Below the pieces are notes generated by a model that had not been told where the DNA came from, did no database searches, and saw only the letters and a list, made by a program, of their open reading frames with translations. From Gavia stellata (Eukaryota; Chordata; Aves; Gaviiformes; Gaviidae), in the NCBI RefSeq assembly GCF_030936135.1, contig NC_082612.1, positions 16,103,001 through 16,167,000 on the forward strand: a DNA stretch of 64,000 bases. The letters run 5' to 3'. A program made the position numbers and the translations under genes. This document shows positions 32,940-64,000 of the stretch, in pieces. Numbering within the stretch: position 1 is the stretch's first letter; each line of letters begins with the position of its first letter.

Positions 32940-33650
32940 ACCGCTAATTCCCGCTGCCCAACGCGGCGCGGCAGACGAGTTCACCGCGACTCCGACCCCG
33001 GCCGCCGGCGGTGCGGTTTGCCGGGGAGGGCCGGGGACACGCTCCCGCGGGGGAAGCGCGGCCTCGGGCTGTCACCACCGGCACCGGGCGGGCGGGCAGC
33101 CCCCCCCCCCCGCCCCCCCCCGGGCCGTGCCCGCCGGCTCGCGGCGGCTCCCACTCGGTGAAAGCCCAGGCGGCCGCGCGCCGCCAGGGGGCAGCCTTGC
33201 CCCGGCGATGGCGGCCGCGCGCGGCCCCCGCCGCCCGCCCCTTTCCCCCGGGCCGGGCCGGGCCGGGCCGTCGGGGCGGGCAGCGCCGCTCGGCTCGGGG
33301 CGGCGGCTGAGACCCGGCCATGGCCGCGGCGCGCGCTGGGGGCGGCGGGTGGCCCGGGCGCCGCCATCTTCTCGGGGGAGAGGCAGCGGCGGGCGCGAAG
33401 CCCCCCGGGGGCACAGCGCGGGGGGGGGGTGCCGCCGGGCACGGCCCCGCCTCGGGCTCCGGTGCGCCGAGGGCCGAGGTGGAGCCCCGCCAAAGTCGCC
33501 GGGAGGAAGCGCGGAGGCTTGGCTTAGCCGAGTAACGCCGCGGGGCCTCGGTGAGAGGCGAGTTAGGGCGGGCGGGGGGCCGCCGGAGCCGGGACGGGCC
33601 CGGGGCAGGGACAGACAGACACCCAGACGCAGACACACCGACGCTCAGCT
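32940..33650. promoter_or_regulatory. Orphan CpG island between REELD1 and SLC10A7
   Basis: About 700 bp of extreme CpG density, bounded by ordinary sequence. It contains two GATGGCGG/CCGCCATCTT-type elements (33207-33217 and 33360-33370) that match the YY1 site common near transcription starts, a C-rich run at 33100-33121, and a possible + strand donor (CTCG|GTGAGAG, GT at 33551-33552). It lies 5 kb past the REELD1 stop and about 8 kb beyond the SLC10A7 3' end, so it is not the promoter of either gene. The 377-codon + frame and long - frames across it are GC-driven Arg/Pro/Gly/Ala sequence and not called as genes. Confidence 0.75.
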
Positions 33651-33659
33651 GCGCTGGCA

Positions 33660-36600
33660 GCTTCTCGGAAGACTGGCTGCAGGCGTCACGTCGGGCAGGG
33701 AAGGAGCGGAGCCGTTCGTTAACAGACCCCGGTTACCGCCCCTCTCCCGCGCGGTGGCGGTGCCCCGTCCCCGCCGGAGCGAAGGCCGCGGACACCACAA
33801 AACGCCTTGAAGGAAGAACCGAAGCCATGCCTAGAAGGCAGGAACCCACGTTCACCAGCTCCCGGTCACCGCCTGAGCTGCAAACCAAGAAAAAGGAAGG
33901 CCCAAGGCAACCATGGGTCCCCATTTTTCTCGTCAAGCCAAAGGAGTGACTCGACTTGCGGTTTTTAGAGGACAACTATGACGATTTTTAAGCAGTAATA
34001 CGCAGAGAAGAGACGAATAGCACGCCCGCTGATCTGCGTGATTCCTTTGGCAAAGCCCATTAGTTCTTTCTGGAGCAAATTATTAATAATTCTCATCCAT
34101 TTGTCAGTGGGAATTTAAGGGAGGCTAAAAAGCCATCGAGAGTTTTCTTCAGAGGGAACTCCGTTCAAAACAGAACAAAAAAGATGAATTTGACAAAAAA
34201 GCGTAATAAAGTCTTCCTTAAACAAAAACCACTCCAAGGCGTGACTGTTAATCAAAAGAACATTACTTACCTTACTCAGCATCGTTGAAACCAGAATCTG
34301 GCAGCAAGTTTTAAAAAGGAACCCTTTTCTCTTCCTTTACAGTCGTAATTTACAACAGCTGAATTACGGGCTATAAATACTCTTTTCCTTCTGCTAATGT
34401 ATTGTGCTTCTGGGATTGTTCAGAGCAAACATTTTGTTGCTACGACAATCAAGTCCTAAACTGGGGCTTCTGAAAAAAATTTCAAGCAGCAGCTATTCAA
34501 AGAATACCACTATGCCATCGTTACAAACTAAATCTTGTTTTATTTTCACTAGTATTGAAAAATATTGACATTTCTCACTGAATTTGTTTTTTAAACATAG
34601 AAAGCTGCTGCTTGCAAGACACTGGAGCATATTTATGTATATGCCAAAGCTAAAAATTCAAACAGGATGAATTAGCAGAGTTTGCTGTTGAAAGTGATGA
34701 GCTAGACAAGCAAAATACATTCTTAAACGCATGTAAAATATTTAATTATAGAACATAAAAGATGATGGTTTAATGTACATCCTGTTACACATGGAGAGCA
34801 GTTTTCCTACATATAAAATGCACCTTACTTTAAAAAAAAAAAAGCTACCTAAAAATATTCCAAAAAACTGGTACCAGCAAGATGTGAATTTTCTAGTTTT
34901 TTAAACAATGTCCCGATAGATACTTTAAATGCGATTATTTGGGAACGTTGATATGTGACTATCTATAGCTATATACAGCTCTTGATGCCCTTTATAACCA
35001 GAGAGTTAGTGTTACACATCACAAATACGTGTTACCTGATCAGAAACGTGATCGAAGTCAGGCTCCACAGACTGCAGCGCTTTTATTCTGTTCCCCTGAC
35101 TCACGCAAAGGCTCACGTATCACACCTCAGCTATGTTTTTACATTTGGAGGGGCCAGAAAGAGGGGAGTTTGTGAGCATAGAGTGGCAAAAACCCCGGCG
35201 CCCTGGGGAAGTGCTGCTCCCACGCTGCCGGTCACGCGGCTGTGGGATTTGGCTTCGGCTTGGGGAGAGATCTGCGCGCAACACTCACCGACAGCGGAGC
35301 TGAAAAGATACTGGCTTCCCGCATTAACACTCCGTGAGCTGCATCAAAGAGAGTTATCATATTAGCTGGCTGAAATTGTGTCATACTCTTATTTTTAGTA
35401 TGCTATTATGCCGCTGGGATATATTTTATTTATCAGGGAATTGGACCCAAACAGATGTTGTAGCTGCTTTCTAAAGGGGGCTTTAGGCAACTCACTGTGA
35501 GGTACCTGAAAGATTGCGTGTGTGTTTTGGGGAAGGGGCAGAGCGAATGCGTGAGCCAAATACTGTACATGCATCTTTTTTTAGTCCTGAGCCACTGTTT
35601 GGGAATTACAATTAATTTTTCAGACAAACAGTGATCTAAAATATTTCACTGAAAGAAGATTTGTCATTTTTAGAAAGAAAAATATTGAGGTTCTCCCGGA
35701 ATTTCTCCAATTTAAAGCAACATTATGAAACAGAACAAGCGAGAATTTGCTGAAGAACTTGGCAAAACATATCACGCAGTAATACGGGATTGCCCGCAGG
35801 ACCACCAGCGACTGTAACGGATACAGCGGTGAGCTGCAGGCCCGCGTGCCTGCGGGTGTTTCCACCCAGGGGAGCTGCGACTCCTAATGAAGAACATGAG
35901 AACCGTAATGTGCATGGGTGAAGTCCTTCAGTGTCAGCACAAAGAGCCAACTCCTGCTTCCCCAGGCAGCATCTTGGAAAGCTGCCCTGGTCTATTGGTC
36001 ATGGTTATCCTGTCATGCTGCTACGGGATGGGGTCTCAAAGAAGAGAGCATCTTCTTAGAGGTGCTCTCCAAGCAGATGAGAGCATCATCTCGGTGATGA
36101 CACCAACAGGTTCAGTTAGGGACAGCTAACGGGGAGAAGTTAAAAAAAAGGGGGGGATGTGGGAAATTAGGCTGAAGATAGGGAAAAAAGACATTTTATC
36201 ACTTACTTCATCAAAGGCTGTTAACAAGAAGTCGCAAAATTACATGGGGAAGGCACCAGGAAACGAGGTAGAATTTTGCAATGTCTTGGGTATGGGCTGT
36301 GCAGCAGACAAAGGACACTGACGGGGAAGGACTGCAGTCACGCTGCTTAGAAACGGAGGGAGCACAGAATTGCAAAAGCTTTTGTCAATAGAATTTCATA
36401 CCCAATTATTGTCACGGGACTCTCAAATTTTATTTCCTGCAATTCTTCTGGCAAAAGGCCAGTTCTCACATGACCTCCATAATTTTTTTAATCCTATCAA
36501 TGAAATAGTCTTTCCTTCGAGGCAGCCCATTTTCTTTCCTTTTAAGAGAGCTGATTTCCCTTAGAATTTGGAACTGTTTCGTAAGAAAACTGACCAGAAA

Positions 36601-39600
36601 TAGTAAGTTTTCTCTTACAGAGATGAACTAACATTGGCCAGCCTTTGATTTTGTTACAATTGTACTAGATGGAGCCCACCCACAGAGGATGCCATCCAAA
36701 GAGGCTTTTTTTTCTTCTTCTTCTTAACTGGGTGAAAAATGGTTGTGCCAGGTGACAACTTCAAACCCGGGTAAAGAGCGGACAATACGCACCAGCACGG
36801 GATCCTTAGGAGATGCACAGCCTCTTCTGCGTGCTGCAGCTGTTGGGTATCGGCTGTCTCTCGGAGCAGGGATCACAAGCAATTTCTGATCTCACGCCTG
36901 TTTCTGGTCTGGGTTAGCAACGCAGAGTCAGCGTGGATTTGAACCTACCAGATAGCCTAAGAATTAACAGGTTATTTTATTACTTAACAAACCCAGGTGT
37001 TGGGAGCGACTCAGTGGGGCTCTTCCTGGCATAACAATGCCAAAGGCCTTCGATCTACCTGCCCTCCTTGCCCAAAACTGCAGTCAGTAGGGTAGGTGGC
37101 AGGGAGCAGAGCCTGATTCAACTGCAGCTATTGCTCATTTTCTTGTCACTCTGTAGGTCACTGGCTGGCAGAAATCTCTGCGGAAATGCATCTAAAAATA
37201 TTTTGAAAACTTGGCCTCCGCTGATGAGAAAATTAAGTGGTGACTCATGCTCCCATCAGCTCCAGACCTGATTACTGCAATTTGATGGGCTGAGAAGCCG
37301 GTATTCCACCGAGACTGCAATTTGCTTAGGGGAGCAGCCGAGAGGCCTCATTGGCACCAATTGCTTCCAACACATCTCTCTTGTCCTTTTAATCACTAAC
37401 AAATTTAATTTCACTTCTCACTGAAGATCTCACTCTCCACCTTTCTGGCAAGAGAACAATTTAGAGGCTGCTTCCACGACCTCTGCTACAGCTCTAGATG
37501 CCAGCATGAAGCGGACCTGCCCGTAGCAATGCCTCGCGCCTGCGTTTCCTGGCGTTGCTTTCTCTAGTCCTGCACATCTAAAGCCGTAGGACAGTCCTTG
37601 TCCACGCGACTCCAGAGGATTACTTACCACCCTGCAGGCTGTTCTCTGCTGAAGGAGAATTTTACAGGAACCGTACACGTAAACTTTGAAGAACTGAATT
37701 CATAATGCCTCCCCAAAGAAGTCGCAGTCTAATGATCACGAGTGACAACGTGGTTTAAGCAAGAAAACGGCAAAGAGGAGACAACCTCCCTCTTCTGACA
37801 CTGTTCTGATACGATGCTGTAGGTTTGGTCTGGGAGATGGGGGCTACCCGTGGAAACAGGGACAAAAGAGATGCCGTTTGTTAGATGCTGGAAAGGGCAA
37901 GCCATCAAATCTGAAGTAAAATACTCTTCATTTACTCTCATCATGTGCTACATTATCACGGAGCTTTGTTAGAACAATGGCACGGCTTTTCAAACGGCTT
38001 CCCTAGGGAGATCGCTCTGCAGCTTAACAGCCCTTTCACTGGAGATGTGCAAGTGTAACCAAGGGCAGAATTTAGTCTCTTGTCTAGTTAACGTGTTTGC
38101 GAGGGACTGTATGTGTTTCTGGCACTTTATAATAATAGTAATATAAATGCATTTGGATTATAACAAAATGGAGAAACTATGATTTAGCCCTTTACTGTGT
38201 TGTAATTCCCAAATGCATCAACATCTATTTAAGTGCAAAATAGTCTACCGTTTACAAATACAACGCTGCGATCGTCTGCGGTAAAGGTTCTGTATGAGAT
38301 TATGATTCAATACAAAACACAATTCAGTGTCTGAAATTTCATTTTTAATGTCAGAATAACATCAGAAAAGTAGCTCTTTCTCCATATGCAGTCTTGCAAA
38401 AAAATGTATACCAGGGACTTGGTCCTTCCTAGTGATTTCTACATATATAACTGCTCATCTCTTATGCACGTATGCACTTGCACATAAATAAATGTGCTTG
38501 CAGACAGACAATTATTTCATCTTGCCTTCTAACCTCCTGCTGTCAAGATATTTCCACAGAAAACCGTACACAAATAAAACTAACAGCTCCTCTTTCCCTG
38601 ACTGCCAGAATAACGTAGGAGACTACTTCTGTAAACCCAAGCTGCCGGATTACTCTCCTTTTGCTCTGTGAACAAGCACAACTGGACAGCTGCTGCTGAG
38701 ATTGCTTTTTTCTGTCATACAAACTATTTGCACTAACTAAAGGATCTATAAGAAAAAAACACAACCACAATTTTAACTACATAAAAAGTTATTTCACTTG
38801 GACCTATTACTGGGGTCATAAAAAGCTTCTCAATTTAGTGCACAAAAAGGGAAATAAAATGTTTGAGTAACTCAACACAAAGTGCTAAGATTCCCTGGGA
38901 CCTCTGAAGTGCTCTTTTATTGTTTGGGCGTTTTTTCCCTCTGCTGTCATTGGATGGGATTATAGATATGCAGAAGGTAAGAAGTGTGGATGATCAAGAA
39001 AATCCTTATGTTTTAACATGGGCAAAGTTCTCGTTTGCCATCAGTTTTGCCTGATTATGTTCAATATCAGATATCTCTCAGTTAAATTTAAAGCCAAGAG
39101 GTTGAAAAGATTCAGAATTGTTCTAACCCTCTACTGAAAGACTGGTGGCGTTCAATGAATTGACTTTCAGTTGATGATTATCTGCAGTATTCTGAGGACT
39201 TTCTTTCCCCAGGTTTAGTTCATAAAATACTTCTGTACAGTTCACGGATTTTTTTTTTTTTTAAAGAACAAGAAAACAGGTTAAAAGCTTACCCACAAAA
39301 GAACATAACATAGGTAACAGAGGTAAAAAGTTGACCTAGAGGATAAGTAATTTTACCTTGTTTTCCTATTAACGAAATTAAATTCAAAACCATTCTGTTT
39401 ATTAAAGACATTATAGGCATTATAACAAGTCATAAACCAAACATCTTAACAGTCTTTAAACATAACAGAACTGATATGCATAATTAAGTTTCATTAGGTA
39501 TGGATTTAAAATACATATTTCAGTTTTGCTTTATATTCCCTTTAGACCAACACCTCCAACACTCATACAAAATATTTAGGCTGCCCCAAGCAATCAACAA

Positions 39601-40970
39601 GGACTTTGTAAAGGCTCTAACAAAACTCCATCTTAAAACAGTTTGAAATATTCTTAAATGTAGAAAAAAAATAACAAAGAAAAAAGGATGTGTTCAGTGG
39701 AATCTAAGCAAGTTGTTGGATGTACTGAGAGTCGGAGATTCAGTACGCAGAGGTAGCTCAGTAAGGGTACTTGCAGTGTTCTGACTATTTAGCACTGACA
39801 CAACCACAGTAAGTTACTGAACTCTTCCTATATATTTTTAAAAAAGCGAGCACTCTTTCTGGGCCTCTTGCTTTGTCATTCAAAACCAAGAGAAAGAGTC
39901 CTGGATTTCGCTGGGATTGGGATTAAGTCCTTATATACTCTGGAAGTTCAGGTTTATGGAAACAGAACACAAAGAAACTGTCCCGAGTCTGGACTCTCCA
40001 CTACAAGCTGGGTTTTTGAGCCCAGACAAAGGAATTTTTCCCCACATGGAGCCAGTTACCAGTTAGCATGCTTAAGGAAGGGGAACCTTGAATTTGGCCC
40101 AAGAAGACGCATGCTATTCTCTCCAATTACCTCGCAGGCTGGCCTGTTGGTGGGTCTGACTACGTTATCTAGGGGTGTGCTAACCAAAACTGTGAGCTCA
40201 CTGCCCGCTGCCCTTTGCATCACTGGCCAGCGAGGAGAGCGCACAGCCCTGGGGGACACGGGCGGTGAACAGTGTCCCTCAGCCCTCTCGCCTGCTCAGT
40301 GTGCAGAGCTTGATCCCCCTCCAGGGAATGAAAGAGTTCAGGATGTTGCCATCTCACGTACCTTTGTTACACGGTCGTTTTATTGGTGATGACAATTCTG
40401 AACAAGGTGACACTGTCAGCTCCCAGTATTTTCTCATACAGATGGCGACAGAGCAGTCTTGCACTGACTGACCATCAGGTAGAGCACCCATGATTGGTAC
40501 CAGATTACTTTCCTGCTGTTCACAGGAATAACGGACTAGGAATAACAGACTAGATAAACCAAACACAATTTTTTTTCACTAAGGCAAAAGGATATGAACT
40601 TCACATGCCTACTGTCATACAAAAGATCTTTAGCGTGTGTAAATGGCTATAGCCTTATCAGAGCTACAATAATTTACATCTGCTAAAAATCTGCTCCCAG
40701 GTGTTTGCACCATTAACTGCAATGTTAACCATGACACCCATGAAACTTCTGCATTTATATCGATCCCAGTTTGACCTATTTCTTTCATTCCTTATAATGT
40801 TTTAATGCACAATTGCCAGCACAGTTTTTACAGATGGGTACACCTCGGAGTCTGGACTAGAGTACACTTCTGAAATCTTAACCTCCTGGACAAGATGCAG
40901 TGCTGGCTATATGTTTAAATATAAGCCTGTGTTCCTTTCTCTTCAAGACTCCTCTTAGAAATAGTATTTT
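33660..40970. other. Intergenic region downstream of SLC10A7
   Basis: AT-rich with no supported gene. There is a T run at about 39248-39262. A 173-codon + frame at 39868-40389 lacks an early ATG. Part of the right end may belong to a longer SLC10A7 3' UTR if a distal poly(A) site is used; AATAAA on the - strand also occurs near 39399 and 38906. Confidence 0.55.
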
Positions 40971-40980
40971 GTATTCTTTT

Positions 40981-42045
40981 TTTATTTAAGTTTATTAAAA
41001 AGAGTAACATTTTATTTTTAAAAAAAGTTGTGACTGATTGTCAAATTAGCTAAGATAGCGTTTCTGTTACTGTAAGGATCCTTTTAATTGCCAAAGATAA
41101 TAATTGTCAACTTTCTTGTCTTCACAAGCTATTATTCATTACCAATGCAGCAATATAGAAAACATAGCTTGGCTTACTACAATAAAGGCTCTGTTTCAAT
41201 ATTAGCATCCTAAATTCTGTCACTGAAGATCTCTGTGCATTGCACCGGGGGAAGGAAAAGAAAAAAGAAAACCAAAAATTTTTGTTCTTCAGGGGTAAAT
41301 TATAAAAGATCTCCTAGCTGCAAACACAAATACTTCACTCATAACCCAAGCACCAGACCATTTCTTTGAAGCAGCTTATGAGGCATTTAAGATATACAAT
41401 GGCACAATATCATACAATGGAATTAAAAGAATTTTCTTGAGAAACCATTAACTTTGAAGGAATGTCTAGACAACTGTGTCAACAAATGCAAATAATTCAT
41501 GCTTCTCAGCTTCTATCCAATGGATGGCCCCATGCTGAGTATACACAAACTCAGAAGAAAAAGACATGTCACAGTCATATGACTAGGGAGTGTAACAGAG
41601 TCACACAGAAATTCAAGTCAATCTTGGAAAAAAAACCTTCAGAAAGCTCTTCCCCAGGGTAAGCCAGCAGTGGGATAAGCTTCTGGTCATTTTGGCTAGT
41701 TTAAAACAGAGACTTCCAGCCGGTGCACCCTGGCTTCAAAGCAGAGGCAATGGAAGAAACAGCTCTTAGACGTGACTATTCACTCGGTTAGAAAAATAAA
41801 AACTAAAGGACTCCAAAATACTGTACAACCTCTTGCGGTAACCAACAAAGTGGCTTCTGGAAACAATGCTTTTGCCAAAAATGCATCTGTAAGGCACTTA
41901 ACAGGTATCTTTTTAATATATATATATATATAAAAAAATAAAATATGCACTGAAGTAACATTCACAAATACCCAGTTGTCTCAACTGTCCGTGTGTACAG
42001 TATAGTACATATATACATTCACTGTGACACAGGCCATCTCCATAA
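40981..42045 (-). terminator. SLC10A7: SLC10A7 3' UTR with candidate polyadenylation signals
   Basis: Downstream of the SLC10A7 stop, reading on the - strand, three AATAAA hexamers are clustered at 41011-41016, 40991-40996 and 40981-40986. A variant ATTAAA lies near 41912-41917. The end of the transcript is a guess among these; the region carries no other supported feature except an AT dinucleotide run. Confidence 0.45.
41914..41933. repeat. AT dinucleotide microsatellite
   Basis: Nine TA units followed by an A run, within the putative SLC10A7 3' UTR. Confidence 0.9.
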
Positions 42046-62529
<20,484 letters not shown>

Positions 62530-64000
62530 CTAGAAAAGAAAGAGTTTTAATAACCTCTGATAGCAAAAACCTTCTTAAAACATCATCGATCAAATATATT
62601 ACTTTGAGGATCCATATGCACATTCACATCACTTTGATCAGGTCTAGTGACAGAAATAATTCTACCCACAAATGAACAGTAGTGTTTGATTTTTTTTTTT
62701 TTAAAAGCAGAATTGTTTCTCAGTTGTGGCAAACTCTAATGAATATGCTCCCATGTGAAGGAGAGGAATTCTGAACACATGGTATGTAGGACACAACTTT
62801 ATTCCAGCCAAGGTTATTCTTGCAAACATGCAAGTGGCCAGCAGTGGCCAGCTTGCCTCTGTAAAAAGAAGAGTGACCCATGACTTGTTTTCCTAGTATG
62901 TAATGTTAACAAAATGCTCAATTTAGAGAATATATTGAGTCTACACTATGAGCACTGCTTAGAATACGTAGTTATCTTCCACTTCAGAGAAAAACTGCAT
63001 CTAAGGGTTTACACACTGGGAGTTAAGGCCAGGAAGGATGGAAAATTGACATACAGAGAGAGGTATATGACTGGCCAATGGATCAGCCTTTGGTCCAAAT
63101 TAGGAATCATTTTATGAGATTCTAAATATTTACCATACTGTCCGAGTTGGTTACTACTTACAGCATTTTAGATTTTACAGTTGGGACATATCTTCCCCCC
63201 AGGTTAGGACTAGCAGTTCAAGAGTTATTTAAAAATGCCTTCTAAGGTCAGGGCATGATCTTATCACAGAGAAATTTTCTTATGCTAAGAAAGCATAAGT
63301 AGCTCTAAGACATTGCACCCTTCCTTGTGATTCTCCCTTATGGATATTATATAATTTATACAAAGCTTATGTCTGGAACCTGCTGTATTGTGGCACTTCC
63401 CATTCAGCAGAGTGCTGCTAAGAAAAATACTCCAGTAAGCCTAAGCGAGAGGACGATAGTGGATACTCTGACCAGCTCAAGTGATGCACTGAGCCATTGG
63501 CTAATACCATTCTCATGGTACTGTTTTTTGAGAAGTGAACGTACAACTGTTCTTCATGGTTGATACTTAAAAAGAAAAAAAAAAATAGTTCTACCAAACA
63601 TTAGTTCAGGACAACTGTCTTAAGAATCGCCATATAAATGTAACACATTTGACATATACAAAGAGTGAATTGCCAGCCCAGCAAATGTATCTTGAGATGT
63701 AAAAAGTCAAACTGAGTTCTCTCTCTCATATGTCATCAGCATGTCTGCAGGGCAAATTATACCTTCAGTGACATCTGTGCAAATCCATTTTTTTCAGTGG
63801 ATGAGGTATAGCAGTGATTGATTGAGATTTAACAACTCTGTAATTAACACACAAGAAAGGACAGAATTCAGGTCCTGCTCTCTTAGCCTATGAAACTCTA
63901 AGAGAGAAAATGCAGTAAGGACAATATGAAATACCAAAATGAGGTCACCCCTATTCAGAACACATTTGCATAAACTGTATCACCCAAACCAAAGGTATCG
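62530..64000 (-). other. SLC10A7: SLC10A7 intron, partial
   Basis: AT-rich intronic sequence to the window edge. I looked for the exon encoding the preceding helix (ending in an FSTR-like motif before a donor) and did not find it. A T/A run lies at 62692-62705 and a short AGTGGCCAGC duplication at 62835-62850. Confidence 0.85.

Noticed and set aside
32677-33810. 377-codon + strand open frame through the CpG island, and long - strand frames over the same bases
   Set aside because: Translation is Arg/Pro/Gly/Ala low-complexity in every frame. Several frames on both strands are open at once, as expected where stop codons are rare because of GC content.

Overview
This is a vertebrate nuclear window, almost certainly avian. 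The evidence is interrupted genes with GT-AG introns, sharp CpG islands in an AT-rich background, and CR1 LINE fragments, including one with the octamer-type 3' end typical of birds. There are no bacterial operons, CRISPR arrays, rRNA or tRNA genes, and most long open frames are chance frames in GC-rich or purine-rich DNA. The gene order LSM6 - REELD1 - SLC10A7 is the known amniote order (human 4q31.2).

Layout. 1-4880 is intergenic sequence upstream of LSM6. 4880-5830 is the LSM6 CpG island with a non-coding first exon. LSM6 (+) has three coding exons, 6601-6694, 10064-10177 and 11675-11709, giving the full 80-residue U6 snRNA/mRNA-decay Lsm protein. 11930-18700 is intergenic. A GC-rich block at 18700-19020 may hold the REELD1 promoter and an untranslated exon. 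REELD1 (+) was rebuilt from the sequence as six coding exons: 19879-20098, 20852-21074, 22700-22857, 23576-23852, 24588-24651 and 27453-28040. All exon phases agree and give a 509-residue type I membrane protein with a signal peptide, an extracellular reeler domain, a low-complexity stalk, one membrane helix and a conserved-looking cytoplasmic tail. Its large last intron holds a five-copy 36-bp minisatellite, a GGT/GGA microsatellite and about 600 bp of strongly purine-biased sequence.

28550-40980 is intergenic. It contains a strong CpG island at 32940-33650 that belongs to none of the three genes. SLC10A7 (-) enters from the right edge. Only its last three coding exons are in the window (62456-62529, 45275-45420, 42046-42090), separated by 17 kb and 3.2 kb introns; the rest lies beyond base 64000. 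Those introns carry old CR1 and MIR-like repeats and two notable inverted repeats.

The three genes are not functionally linked: a housekeeping RNA-binding subunit, a poorly studied membrane reeler protein, and a Golgi-associated SLC10-family protein. I found no convincing new multi-gene system. The points most worth a second look are the orphan CpG island, the nested palindrome at 43594-43722, the minisatellite and purine tract inside REELD1, and the divergent C-terminal tail of SLC10A7.
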